Below are positions 17,691-25,841 of a stretch of DNA of 64,000 bases, one piece after another. This stretch comes from an uncultured Paraprevotella sp. (GTDB taxonomy: Bacteria > Bacteroidota > Bacteroidia > Bacteroidales > Bacteroidaceae). The stretch lies in contig CALUIV010000011.1 of NCBI GenBank assembly GCA_944320775.1, forward strand, positions 1-64,000, read 5' to 3'. The notes beneath the pieces were generated by a model. The model had not been told where the DNA came from. It did not search any database and was given only the letters and a program-made list of their open reading frames with translations. The translations under genes and the position numbers were made by a program. The first letter of the stretch is position 1. Each line of letters starts with the position of its first letter.

Positions 17691-17720
17691 AAAAGGCTGC
17701 ATGCTGGTGCAGCCTTTTTT
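17691..17720 (+). terminator. terminator of the TonB-like gene
   Basis: AAAAGGCTGCA (17691-17701) pairs with TGCAGCCTTTT (17708-17718) around a 6-base loop and ends in a T run. Confidence 0.9.
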
Positions 17721-17784
17721 AGTCTCATGGAACTTGTGCTTCCTGCCGGAGTTCCGCATGATTTTATTCTAAAAGGAGAATATT

Positions 17785-18759
17785 ATGTTTACAGCAGAAA
17801 AAATGTTGGAGCTGTTTAATCAGGCTCTAGTTGAACATAAAATAGAGCGAAAACCCGAAGGACTTTATGATCCGATCCGTTATGTTTTGTCGCTGGGTGG
17901 TAAACGAATACGTCCTGTGCTGATGCTGATGGCATATAATCTTTATCAGGAAGATGTGACGCCGATCATGTCCCAGGCACTGGCAATCGAAACGTATCAT
18001 AACTATACGTTGCTGCACGATGATTTGATGGACCGTGCTGAAGTCCGGCGCGGAAAACCGACGGTGCACAAACGCTGGAATGACAATACGGCTATTTTGA
18101 GCGGTGATTCCATGCTGGTACTCGCATATCAGCTGATGGCTGACTGTCCGGCTGATAAAATCAAGGACGTTTTGTCGTTGTTTACCGAAACGGCTTTGGA
18201 AATAGGTGAAGGACAGCAGTATGATATGGATTTTGAAACACGTATGGACGTGACGGAAGCGGAGTATCTGGAAATGATTCGTCTGAAAACATCTGTGTTG
18301 TTGGCTTGTGCCTTGAAAATCGGAGCCTTGCTGGCTGGTGCTCCGTCTGCCGATGCGGATCGTCTGTATGATTTCGGAGAAAAAGTCGGTCTGGCTTTTC
18401 AATTGCAGGATGATTTTCTGGATGTTTACGGTGATTCGGAAGTCTTCGGGAAAAAAATAGGCGGTGATATCTTGTGCAACAAAAAGACTTATATGCTTAT
18501 TCAGGCATTGCAGTTGGCCGACAGCGATCAGCATGCTTTGTTGAAGAGCTGGCTGGAAAGTAAAGATTATGTCCCGTCAGAGAAAATAGCAGCTGTTACT
18601 GCCTTGTATGATCAGATAGGTATCAAACAGGTATGTGACCGGAAAATCAATGATTATTTTTCACAGGCCCGCCAATGTCTCTCTGAGGTGGACTTGCCTG
18701 AAGAAAAGAAGGCTTGCCTGTGGGATTTTGCTCTTTCGTTGTTGAACCGGAAATCTTGA
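17785..18759 (+). CDS. trans-polyprenyl diphosphate synthase
   Basis: This 324-residue enzyme adds IPP units to an allylic diphosphate to make a longer isoprenoid chain (FPP, GGPP or longer). Both aspartate-rich magnesium sites are visible: DDLMD at 79-83 and DDFLD at 209-213, together with GGKRIRPVL at 38-46. The residues before the first motif (LLH) and the length do not settle the product chain. TatD follows 12 bases later in the same operon. Confidence 0.92.
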   Translation: MFTAEKMLELFNQALVEHKIERKPEGLYDPIRYVLSLGGKRIRPVLMLMAYNLYQEDVTPIMSQALAIETYHNYTLLHDDLMDRAEVRRGKPTVHKRWNDNTAILSGDSMLVLAYQLMADCPADKIKDVLSLFTETALEIGEGQQYDMDFETRMDVTEAEYLEMIRLKTSVLLACALKIGALLAGAPSADADRLYDFGEKVGLAFQLQDDFLDVYGDSEVFGKKIGGDILCNKKTYMLIQALQLADSDQHALLKSWLESKDYVPSEKIAAVTALYDQIGIKQVCDRKINDYFSQARQCLSEVDLPEEKKACLWDFALSLLNRKS

Positions 18760-18771
18760 ACAGGTACTATA

Positions 18772-19554
18772 ATGTTTTTCATAGATACGCACGCCCATTT
18801 ATATGGGGAAGAATTTGCTGACGATTTGGATGCAGTCGTTGTTCGTGCCCGAGAGGCTGGTGTTGGTAAGATTTTGTTGCCGAATATTAATGAGGATAGT
18901 GTTGCATCGATGTTGGATCTTTGTACTCGTTATCCCCATTATTTTTATCCGATGATGGGATTGCACCCCGAAGATGTCCGGGACGATTACAAAGAGGTGC
19001 TGCAACGTATGCGCAGTATGCTGGATGCGTCGCGGACTTTTGTTGGTGTCGGTGAAGTCGGACTGGATTATTATTGGGACAAGACATACTATCAGGAACA
19101 GCAGACGGCTTTTGAGATTCAGGTGGAATGGGCTGTTGAGCGGGGACTCCCGCTGATGATTCATACCCGTTCGGCACAAAAAGAACTTGTCGATATTTTG
19201 AAAAGGTATGATTCAGCTGGGATTCGTGGCGTTTTTCATTGTTTCGGCGGCAGTGTGGCCGACGCAGAGGAGTTGTTACAGTTCGAACGTTTTGCCCTTG
19301 GAATCAATGGACTTGTGACGTTTAAGAAAGCTACCTTGCCGGAAGTCTTGCGTGGAAATGTTCCTTTGGAGCGACTGGTGTTAGAGACAGATGCGCCTTA
19401 TCTGGCTCCAGTGCCCTGCCGGGGAAAACGTAACGAAAGTGCTTATCTGGCATATACTTTAAAGAAAATAGCTGAGATTTACGAAGTCTCAGAACAAACG
19501 GTAGCCTTGACGACAACAGAAACAGCCAGCCGGATCTTCCATTTTGAGGAATAA
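18772..19554 (+). CDS. TatD-family metal-dependent hydrolase
   Basis: This 260-residue TIM-barrel protein has metal-ligand motifs DTHAHL (5-10), GEVGLDYY (about 97), MIHTRSA (about 129), HCFGGS (about 155) and LETDAPYLAP (about 204). TatD enzymes are magnesium-dependent 3'-5' exonucleases linked to DNA repair and, in some species, to D-aminoacyl-tRNA clearance. The order of motifs and the length are normal. It is co-transcribed with the polyprenyl synthase upstream. Confidence 0.92.
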   Translation: MFFIDTHAHLYGEEFADDLDAVVVRAREAGVGKILLPNINEDSVASMLDLCTRYPHYFYPMMGLHPEDVRDDYKEVLQRMRSMLDASRTFVGVGEVGLDYYWDKTYYQEQQTAFEIQVEWAVERGLPLMIHTRSAQKELVDILKRYDSAGIRGVFHCFGGSVADAEELLQFERFALGINGLVTFKKATLPEVLRGNVPLERLVLETDAPYLAPVPCRGKRNESAYLAYTLKKIAEIYEVSEQTVALTTTETASRIFHFEE

Positions 19555-19576
19555 ACGGATGTGAATAAATAAAAAT

Positions 19577-19619
19577 GTATTGCCATTTAAAAGATTTTTT
19601 CTTTAACCTATGGCAATAC
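19577..19619. repeat. inverted repeat after tatD
   Basis: GTATTGCCAT (19577-19586) pairs with ATGGCAATAC (19610-19619). The intervening bases TTAAAAGA and TCTTTAA can extend the stem. The run after it is A-rich rather than T-rich, so it is only a possible terminator or transcript-end stabiliser. Confidence 0.5.
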
Positions 19620-19652
19620 TAAAAAAAAAGAATATTTTTGCACGTGAAAACG

Positions 19653-19681
19653 TTTGCATCTCGCATTTTTTTTGTAATTTG
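19653..19681 (+). promoter_or_regulatory. probable promoter of tRNA-Ser
   Basis: TTTG (19653-19656) is followed after 18 bases by TAATTTG (19675-19681), a one-base-shorter form of the -7 box, about 48 bases before the tRNA. The ExbB gene 87 bases after the tRNA has no clear promoter of its own, so the tRNA and exbB may share a transcript. Confidence 0.4.
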
Positions 19682-19729
19682 CACCCGTTTTTGAAAGACA
19701 GGGCTGTAGTCCGCAGAAAAACATGACGA

Positions 19730-19817
19730 GGAGAGATGCTCGAGTGGCTTAAGAGGCACGCCTGGAAAGCGTGTATACGTCAAAAGCGTATCGGGGGTTC
19801 GAATCCCCCTCTCTCCG
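19730..19817 (+). tRNA. tRNA-Ser (anticodon GGA)
   Basis: The 88-base gene has acceptor arms GGAGAGA and TCTCTCC with G as discriminator base, as expected for serine. The anticodon stem CACGC/GCGTG encloses CTGGAAA, so the anticodon is GGA. A long variable arm and the T arm (GGGGG-TTCGAAT-CCCCC) are present. CCA is not encoded. Confidence 0.95.
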
Positions 19818-19904
19818 CGCAGATAATGGAACCGTGATAAAACAATTTATATAGAAAATAATAACAATCAATAAATTATTTAATCTTAAAAAATTAGACA
19901 CACA

Positions 19905-20738
19905 ATGAAAAAGTTATTTGCAATTGTTGCGATGATGGGAGTTTTTGCGTTTGGCATGACTCAGTCAATGATGGCACAGGATGCAGCTGCTGCCGTAGCT
20001 GCTGATACAGCTGTTGTTGATTCAGCTGCTGTAGACACAGCTGCTGTTGATACAGCTGTTGTTGAGGAAGTAGTGGAAGAAGCACCTATCGTTGAGGAAG
20101 AAGGTGGTATCCACAAAGAATTGAAGACTAAGTTTATCGAAGGTGATGCAGGCTTTATGTCTTTGGTAGCAATCGCTTTGGTATTGGGTCTTGCTTTCTG
20201 TATTGAACGTATTATTTATTTGAGCCTTGCCGAAATCAACGTAAAGAAATTGTTGGCTGCTTTGGAAGAGAAACTTTCTAAGGGTGACATTGAAGGCGCA
20301 AAGACTATTTGCCGTAACACTCGTGGTCCTGTTGCTTCTATCTGCTATCAGGGTCTGATGCGTATCGATGAAGGTATCGAAAACGTAGAGCGTTCAGTTG
20401 TTGCTTACGGTAGCGTACAGTCAAGCTATTTGGAGCAGGGTTGCTCATGGATCACTTTATTTATCGCTATGGCTCCGTCACTCGGATTCTTGGGTACTGT
20501 GATCGGTATGGTTATGGCGTTCGACCAGATCCAGCAGGCTGGTGATATTTCTCCGACAATCGTTGCCGGTGGTATGAAAGTGGCCTTGATTACAACTATC
20601 TTCGGTATCGTGGTAGCTTTGGTACTTCAGATTTTCTACAACTATATCCTTTCTAAGATTGAGAACATCACTTCTAACATGGAAGAGGCTACAATCTCAT
20701 TGCTGGATATGTGTATGAAGTATAACTTGAAAAAATAA
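19905..20738 (+). CDS. exbB: MotA/TolQ/ExbB proton channel protein
   Basis: The product is 277 residues. After a signal-peptide-like N-terminus (1-24, ending MMAQ) comes a low-complexity stretch of Ala, Val, Asp and Thr (about 25-65). Three membrane helices follow (about 82-100, 178-198 and 218-240) with the family motif APSLGFLGTVIGMVMAF (about 188-204). ExbB forms the pentameric proton channel that drives TonB. The N-terminal extension resembles that of Bacteroidetes ExbB homologues. It is the first gene of exbB-membrane protein-exbD-exbD; the gap to the next gene is 8 bases. Confidence 0.92.
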   Translation: MKKLFAIVAMMGVFAFGMTQSMMAQDAAAAVAADTAVVDSAAVDTAAVDTAVVEEVVEEAPIVEEEGGIHKELKTKFIEGDAGFMSLVAIALVLGLAFCIERIIYLSLAEINVKKLLAALEEKLSKGDIEGAKTICRNTRGPVASICYQGLMRIDEGIENVERSVVAYGSVQSSYLEQGCSWITLFIAMAPSLGFLGTVIGMVMAFDQIQQAGDISPTIVAGGMKVALITTIFGIVVALVLQIFYNYILSKIENITSNMEEATISLLDMCMKYNLKK

Positions 20739-20746
20739 TTTGAACC

Positions 20747-21235
20747 ATGATTAAAACAGAAAAATTGTCCAGATATGCGTTGAACGCCTGCATCGTCGTT
20801 ATTTTGGTGATCTTCGGCTTGTTCTTCGGTGTCGGATATGATAACCCACAGGGCGATTACAATGCCCCGCAGTTTACAGAAGTGCTGATGTATTTGATGT
20901 ACGTCATGACGGTTGTTACTGCATTGCTCGCTGTTTGGAGTGCCATCAAGAGCGTGAAAGACAGCATGGGTGGAAACGGCGAGAACCTGAGTGGTGTACC
21001 TGGCAGTAAAGTAAGCCTTTTCTCCATTATCATCATGTTGGTTTCTTTGGCTGTTGGTTTCTTCCCGAACATGAACGAAACTGAGTTTGTGACAGCTTCA
21101 GGTGCGGTAACAAGCGCAACCATGGTCACAATCACTGATATGTTTATTATTTCCATTTATATCATGCTGGCTGTTGCTGCCTTGGCTGTTGTCATCAACA
21201 TGAGCGGCATCATCAAGAAGAGTGGTATTAAATAA
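20747..21235 (+). CDS. membrane protein of the ExbB-ExbD operon
   Basis: This 162-residue protein has four predicted membrane helices (about 12-30, 43-62, 85-105 and 130-152) and no motif I can name. It sits between exbB and exbD with short gaps (8 and 38 bases), an arrangement seen in other Bacteroidetes. A structural or regulatory part in the Ton motor is likely from context only. Confidence 0.75.
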   Translation: MIKTEKLSRYALNACIVVILVIFGLFFGVGYDNPQGDYNAPQFTEVLMYLMYVMTVVTALLAVWSAIKSVKDSMGGNGENLSGVPGSKVSLFSIIIMLVSLAVGFFPNMNETEFVTASGAVTSATMVTITDMFIISIYIMLAVAALAVVINMSGIIKKSGIK

Positions 21236-21273
21236 TTGCATACATCGTTTTCATATTATAAAACAGTAAGTAA

Positions 21274-21864
21274 ATGGCAAAGGAAAAAAGAAAAGTACCT
21301 GGTTTGAACGCGACTTCTACAGCGGACATCTCTTTCATCTTGCTGATCTTCTTCCTGGTTACGACTTCAATGGATACGGATACGGGTCTTGCCCGTCGTT
21401 TGCCGCCTCCACCAGAAGATGAAAACAGTGAAGCTGAAATCGATGTAAAAGAGAGAAATGTGCTGAATGTGAAAGTGAACTCATTAGGACAGATCATGGT
21501 AAACGGCGACATGTTGGATATTTCCCTGCTGTGTGATCGTGCTAAGGAATTTGTCAAGAATGAGAACAACGATCCGAACTTGCCGGAGAAACATGCAAAG
21601 AATATACCCTTGTTGGGTATGTGTGCTGTAACCGACAAGCATGTGATTTCAGTTCAGACCGACCGTGGTACAAGTTATAACGTTTATTTTCAGATTCAGA
21701 ATGAGTTGGTTCGCGCATATAATGAATTACGTGATGAACTGAGTAAGGCTAAGTTTGGAAAACTTTATGCCAATCTGACTGAAGAGCAGCAGGAAGCAAT
21801 TCGTGGATACTATCCACAGAAGATTTCTGAGGCTGAACCTAAAAATTATGGAGGAGACAAGTAA
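21274..21864 (+). CDS. exbD: ExbD/TolR biopolymer transport protein, first copy
   Basis: This 196-residue protein has one N-terminal membrane helix (about 15-32; STADISFILLIFFLVTTSMDTD). The helix contains the aspartate conserved in ExbD for proton passage (DISF). The periplasmic domain follows. ExbD works with ExbB to energise TonB. The C-terminal 60 residues extend past the usual length of about 140. Its stop codon overlaps the start of the second exbD by one base, so the two are translationally coupled. Confidence 0.9.
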   Translation: MAKEKRKVPGLNATSTADISFILLIFFLVTTSMDTDTGLARRLPPPPEDENSEAEIDVKERNVLNVKVNSLGQIMVNGDMLDISLLCDRAKEFVKNENNDPNLPEKHAKNIPLLGMCAVTDKHVISVQTDRGTSYNVYFQIQNELVRAYNELRDELSKAKFGKLYANLTEEQQEAIRGYYPQKISEAEPKNYGGDK

Positions 21865-22322
21865 TGAGCAGATTTAATAAGAAAGGCAGCAGAGAGATGC
21901 CTGAAATGAACACCTCATCACTTCCTGACTTGATCTTCACGATTTTGTTCTTCTTCATGATCGTTACCACCATGCGTGAGGTGACTTTGAAGGTTAAGTT
22001 TACGGTTCCGGCCGGTACGGAGCTGGAGAAACTGGAAAAGAAATCAGCTGTGTCGTTTGTCTATGTTGGTCCTCCAATAGATCAGCTTAGAGCAACAATG
22101 GGATCGGGTACACGTATTCAGTTGAATGATAAGTTCGCTGAGCCGGCAGAAATTATGGATTTCGTGGCACGTGAACGTTCAACAATGTCCGATCAGACAG
22201 CTCAGACAATTTCTTTGAAAGTGGATCAGAAAACAAAGATGGGTATCGTAACGGATATCAAACAGGTGTTGCGTAAGTCTTGGGCTTTGAAGATAAATTA
22301 TTCTGCAACCCGTCGTAATTAA
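21864..22322 (+). CDS. exbD: ExbD/TolR biopolymer transport protein, second copy
   Basis: This 152-residue protein has an N-terminal helix (about 14-33; TSSLPDLIFTILFFFMIVTTM) that carries the expected aspartate (PDLIF). The periplasmic domain is of normal length. Two different ExbD subunits in one operon are common in Bacteroidetes. It starts within the stop of the first copy (TAATG) and is followed by a strong terminator. Confidence 0.9.
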   Translation: MSRFNKKGSREMPEMNTSSLPDLIFTILFFFMIVTTMREVTLKVKFTVPAGTELEKLEKKSAVSFVYVGPPIDQLRATMGSGTRIQLNDKFAEPAEIMDFVARERSTMSDQTAQTISLKVDQKTKMGIVTDIKQVLRKSWALKINYSATRRN

Positions 22323-22373
22323 TCGAGGTTTTCTGTGTGATTTCAATGCAAATCGCCTAAACTTAAATATTAT

Positions 22374-22413
22374 AAAAAAGCGGAGCTTTACTTACAGAAG
22401 CTCCGCTTTTTTT
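22374..22413 (+). terminator. terminator of the exbB-exbD operon
   Basis: AAAAAAGCGGAGCTT (22374-22388) pairs perfectly with AAGCTCCGCTTTTTT (22398-22412) around a 9-base loop. Confidence 0.93.
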
Positions 22414-22443
22414 GTGTTGTTCTTATAGATTTGATTATTTTTG
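22411..22443 (+). promoter_or_regulatory. promoter of the Lrp/AsnC gene
   Basis: TTTG (22411-22414, in the tail of the preceding terminator) and TATTTTTG (22436-22443) are spaced by 21 bases. This places transcription start after 22450 and supports the ATG at 22469. Confidence 0.6.
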
Positions 22444-22468
22444 CACGGATTTTAAACTAAAGTATTCT

Positions 22469-22984
22469 ATGAGTAATGTTCATTTGGATGCTCTGGACGA
22501 GCAGATATTACGTTTGGTGGCGGATAACGCACGTATTCCTTTTCTGGAGGTGGCCCGTGCCTGTCATGTCTCAGGTGCTGCCATTCACCAACGGATTCAG
22601 AAGTTGACGAAACAGGGTGTATTAAAAGGTTCTCAATACGTACTCGACCCAGAGAAAATAGGATATGAGACTTGTGCTTATATGGGATTGTTTCTAAAGG
22701 ATCCTTCTGATTTTGATCGTGTGGTCTCAGCACTGGAAAAGATTCCAGAGGTGGTGGAATGCCATTACACAACGGGGGATTACGATATGTTCATTAAGAT
22801 CTATGCCCAGAATAATCATCACATGTTAAGTATTATTCATGACAAACTGCAGCCATTAGGTTTGCAGCGTACTGAGACGATTATTTCTTTTCATGAGGCT
22901 TTTTCAAGACAAATGCCCATATTGCACCTGGCTGAAGAGAATTTGAATGAAGAGGAATGCGACGGGGAAACAATTGCCGAATAA
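22469..22984 (+). CDS. Lrp/AsnC-family transcriptional regulator
   Basis: This 171-residue protein has an N-terminal winged helix-turn-helix (about 5-60; LDALDEQILRLVADNARIPFLEVARACHVSGAAIHQRIQKL). A RAM-type effector-binding domain follows (about 68-150; VECHYTTGDYDMFIKIYA). Proteins of this family bind amino acids and control their metabolism. A longer frame from 22412 exists, but the promoter lies inside it, so the ATG at 22469 is used. The next gene, converging from the other strand, makes sulfur amino acids; a regulatory link is possible but unproven. Confidence 0.92.
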   Translation: MSNVHLDALDEQILRLVADNARIPFLEVARACHVSGAAIHQRIQKLTKQGVLKGSQYVLDPEKIGYETCAYMGLFLKDPSDFDRVVSALEKIPEVVECHYTTGDYDMFIKIYAQNNHHMLSIIHDKLQPLGLQRTETIISFHEAFSRQMPILHLAEENLNEEECDGETIAE

Positions 22985-23023
22985 GTTTTAATCGTGTTTT
23001 CCGTTCTTAATGTGTAAAATATA

Positions 23024-23057
23024 AGCCGGTCTGATTATGTTCAGACCGGCTGTTTTT
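23024..23057. terminator. terminator between the convergent lrp and metY genes
   Basis: AGCCGGTCTGA (23024-23034) pairs with TCAGACCGGCT (23041-23051) around a 6-base loop. T-rich DNA follows on the plus side. Confidence 0.85.
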
Positions 23058-23076
23058 ATGTTCTTAAAATTTTATT

Positions 23077-24369
23077 TTAAGCTTTGATCACCTTGTCAAG
23101 TGCTTGTTTAATGTCGTCTATGATGTCATTTACGTTTTCGATACCTACGGAGAGGCGGATCAGATCGGGAGCGATTCCTGCTTCTTTCAGTTGTTCATCG
23201 GATAACTGGCGATGGGTGTGACTTGCAGGGTGCAACACGCATGTGCGTGCATCTGCTACGTGTGTGACAATACAGATCATTTCCAGACTATCCATAAACT
23301 TGATAGCTTCTTCTTTTGACCCTTTCAATCCGAATGCGATGACCCCACAAGATCCGTTGGGTAAATATTTCTGTGCCAGTGTGTAGTATTTGTTACTCTT
23401 CAGACCACTGTAATTCACCCAAGCAACCCTTTCGTCGTTTTCCAGAAATTCTGCTACGGCTTGTGCATTTTTGCAATGTTGCGGCATACGAAGATGGAGG
23501 GTTTCCAATCCCAGATTTAGTAAAAATGCGTTCTGTGGACTTTGGATTGATCCCAAATCGCGCATCAGTTGTGCGGTTGCTTTCTGAATGTAGGCCATTT
23601 TGCCAAATGCTTTGGTGTACGTCAGTCCGTGATAGCTTTCGTCAGGCTCACATAAACCCGGAAATTTTTCTGCATGGGCATTCCAGTCGAAGTTTCCACT
23701 GTCTACAATGGCACCACCTACGGCAGTCGCATGGCCGTCCATATATTTTGTCGTGGAATGTGTCACAATGTCTGCACCCCATTCAAACGGGCGACAATTG
23801 ATTGGCGTAGCAAATGTGTTGTCTACAACCAAGGGGACACCGTGTTTGTGCGCCAGCCGGGCAAAGCGTTCGATATCGAAAACCTGGCATCCTGGATTGG
23901 AAATAGTCTCACCGAAGAAACATTTTGTATTCGGACGGAAGGCTGCTTCAATTTGTTCGTCACTCCAGTCCGGTTCGATGAACGTGCAATCAATGCCCAG
24001 TTTTTTCATCGTGACGCCAAACAGATTATATGTGCCACCATAGATCGTGTTGATGGAAATAAAATGATCTCCCGCCTGGCAGATGTTGAATATGGCGTAG
24101 AAATTGGCAGCCTGACCGGATGATGTCAGCATGGCTGCGATTCCACCTTCAAGGGCAGCTATTTTTGATGCTACGGCATCGTTTGTCGGATTTTGCAGAC
24201 GAGTATAGAAATAACCACTTTCTTCCAAATCGAAGAGACGGGCCATTTGTTCGCTGTTGTCGTATTTGAATGTTGTACTTTGGTAAATAGGAAGAACCCG
24301 TGGTTCTCCTTTTTTAGGCTTCCATCCTCCTTGTACACACAAGGATTCTCTGCTGAGTTTTTTTTCCAT
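23077..24369 (-). CDS. metY: O-acetylhomoserine sulfhydrylase (PLP enzyme)
   Basis: This 430-residue member of the Cys/Met metabolism PLP family carries the PLP lysine at 208 (THSTTKYMDGHATAVGG). Other features are SSGQAANFYAIFN (about 83), YGGTYNLFGV (about 110) and the C-terminal block LSVGIENVNDIIDDI. Members of about 430 residues usually make homocysteine from O-acetylhomoserine and sulfide; cystathionine gamma-synthases are shorter (about 380). The start at 24369 is 44 bases after the rlpA stop, so the two may share a transcript. Confidence 0.9.
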   Translation of the reverse strand: MEKKLSRESLCVQGGWKPKKGEPRVLPIYQSTTFKYDNSEQMARLFDLEESGYFYTRLQNPTNDAVASKIAALEGGIAAMLTSSGQAANFYAIFNICQAGDHFISINTIYGGTYNLFGVTMKKLGIDCTFIEPDWSDEQIEAAFRPNTKCFFGETISNPGCQVFDIERFARLAHKHGVPLVVDNTFATPINCRPFEWGADIVTHSTTKYMDGHATAVGGAIVDSGNFDWNAHAEKFPGLCEPDESYHGLTYTKAFGKMAYIQKATAQLMRDLGSIQSPQNAFLLNLGLETLHLRMPQHCKNAQAVAEFLENDERVAWVNYSGLKSNKYYTLAQKYLPNGSCGVIAFGLKGSKEEAIKFMDSLEMICIVTHVADARTCVLHPASHTHRQLSDEQLKEAGIAPDLIRLSVGIENVNDIIDDIKQALDKVIKA

Positions 24370-24413
24370 GTTATGTATAAACTTTATTGTTGTTTTGTCT
24401 GGTGATACATTGC

Positions 24414-24968
24414 TTATTTGCTCTTTTGATCTTTCAGTAATGTATCAGCTGCTTTCTTGATATTCTTTATTGAAGGTGATTTTTGTATTTTAGCCTGTGT
24501 TGTTTCGTCCAATTGCCATTGGGGAACAGGGAAGGTTGCGCATGGTATAAAGTTCAGGTTAAGTTCCATGCGTCCGTCTTTCCCGGATGAGCGGTAAGGG
24601 CTGCGTTCTTCATGATATGACGTAATTTCTACCAGACAGACCCCCGATTGTAGCATATCCAATTCTTTGGCAGCGGCCATAGACAAATCGATGACTCGTT
24701 GTGGTATAAATGGTCCACGGTCGGTAACTTTGACAACAACACTTTTTCCGTTCATCGGATTTCGTACTTGCAACATGGTTCCAAGCGGATATGTTTTATG
24801 TGCACACGTCAGGCTGTCACGGTGGTAACGTTCACCGTTGCTCATCATGCTACCATGCAGCTTGTCTGAATAATATGAAGCTTTTCCTTTTAAGCTGATT
24901 TGTGCAAATAAAAAGATAATCAGACCGAATAACAGATACAGGCTGATTAAAAATCGTCTGTTTAGCAT
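24414..24968 (-). CDS. RlpA-family double-psi beta-barrel protein
   Basis: This 184-residue protein has an N-terminal hydrophobic segment (about 5-23) that serves as signal or anchor. The RlpA double-psi beta-barrel covers about 28-118 (GKASYYSDKLHGSMMSNGERY..LTCAHKTYPLGTMLQVRNPMNGKSVVVKVTDRGPF..VIDLSMAAAKELDM). RlpA proteins act on peptidoglycan, and some are lytic transglycosylases active on strands without stem peptides. There is no SPOR domain here, so the protein is shorter than the enterobacterial form. Confidence 0.87.
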   Translation of the reverse strand: MLNRRFLISLYLLFGLIIFLFAQISLKGKASYYSDKLHGSMMSNGERYHRDSLTCAHKTYPLGTMLQVRNPMNGKSVVVKVTDRGPFIPQRVIDLSMAAAKELDMLQSGVCLVEITSYHEERSPYRSSGKDGRMELNLNFIPCATFPVPQWQLDETTQAKIQKSPSIKNIKKAADTLLKDQKSK

Positions 24969-24994
24969 ATTGGCATTTTATCTGTTGCTTGTTG

Positions 24995-25026
24995 CAAAGT
25001 ACATAAAAATCTTGGTTTTTACCAAA
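24995..25026 (-). promoter_or_regulatory. probable promoter of rlpA
   Basis: On the minus strand, TTTG (25023-25026) is followed after 21 bases by TACTTTG (24995-25001), one base shorter than the usual -7 box, 27 bases before the ATG. Confidence 0.4.
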
Positions 25027-25079
25027 TATTGGTGTGTTTTTCTTACAATTGTTAATTATGATTTAAGATTTATAGATAG

Positions 25080-25122
25080 AATAGAAAACTTTTTGATTGC
25101 AAAAAGTTTTCTATTACTTTTG
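25080..25122 (+). promoter_or_regulatory. promoter and operator of the TetR-RND efflux operon
   Basis: The -33 TTTG (25092-25095), with a second TTG at 25097-25099, and the -7 TACTTTTG (25115-25122) form a good promoter; the spacing is 19 bases from 25095. A perfect inverted repeat with 16-base arms (25080-25095 and 25100-25115) and a 4-base centre covers the -33 box and reaches the -7 box. This is where a TetR dimer pair would bind to repress its own operon. Confidence 0.75.
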
Positions 25123-25181
25123 CTAAGGATAAAAAAAAGAAAAAATTGGTGAATCAGGATTCTCAGAACAATAAGGAACGC

Positions 25182-25832
25182 ATGGAGCAAAAGGAACATG
25201 TGCTACGGATTGCCATGCATGAATTTATTCATCACGGTATCAAGCAAGTCAAGATGGATGACGTTGCGAAAATGCTGGGGATGTCCAAGCGTACGCTTTA
25301 TGAGATTTTTCAGGATAAGGAAGATTTGCTTTTAGAAGGTGTAAAAAGCTATAAGCAATATTGCCGCGAGCAACAGGAGCTTGATTTGCAAAGATCTCAA
25401 AATATTTTAGAATTGCTTTTGCGTTCGTTCAGTAGAAAAATGGAAGAATTTCGACATACGAATTTTCGCTTTTATCAGGATATTTATCGTTATCCGAAGG
25501 TTCTCCAGTATTTGATACATTGCAGTGAGGAAGAAAATAAGGATTTTCGGGAACAGATGGAACGGGGCGTAAAAGAAGGATTGTTCCGTTCTGACATCAA
25601 TTACGATATTTTTATATTATTACTTAGTGAACAGTTCCGTGTCTTGTTTGAGCGGGACGGATGGGATCGCTTTTCGCCGATGGATATGTTCCGGTCCATC
25701 TTGTTTGTCAGTTTACGGGGCATATTGACTCATCAGGGACTTTTGCTTTTTGAGCAGTTTGTAGATGAAGATTTTATCATTCGTGATACACATTTTTTTG
25801 AAGAGACAGAAAGAGTAATTAATAACAGATAA
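25182..25832 (+). CDS. TetR/AcrR-family repressor of the efflux operon
   Basis: This 216-residue protein has an N-terminal TetR helix-turn-helix (about 8-52; VLRIAMHEFIHHGIKQVKMDDVAKMLGMSKRTLYEIFQDKEDLL) and a helical ligand-binding domain. It is the first gene of an operon with TolC-, adaptor- and RND-type genes, 9 bases before the next ATG, and so probably senses a substrate of that pump. The perfect 16-base inverted repeat across its promoter supports autorepression. An in-frame TTG (25146) and GTG (25149) lie upstream; the ATG at 25182 is chosen, but the upstream starts remain possible. Confidence 0.88.
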   Translation: MEQKEHVLRIAMHEFIHHGIKQVKMDDVAKMLGMSKRTLYEIFQDKEDLLLEGVKSYKQYCREQQELDLQRSQNILELLLRSFSRKMEEFRHTNFRFYQDIYRYPKVLQYLIHCSEEENKDFREQMERGVKEGLFRSDINYDIFILLLSEQFRVLFERDGWDRFSPMDMFRSILFVSLRGILTHQGLLLFEQFVDEDFIIRDTHFFEETERVINNR

Positions 25833-25841
25833 GTGTCAATA

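Noticed and set aside
19975..20100. Repeated Ala-Val-Asp-Thr codons in exbB as a phase-variable repeat
   Set aside because: The repeats are imperfect and in frame; this is a low-complexity protein segment rather than a slippage tract.
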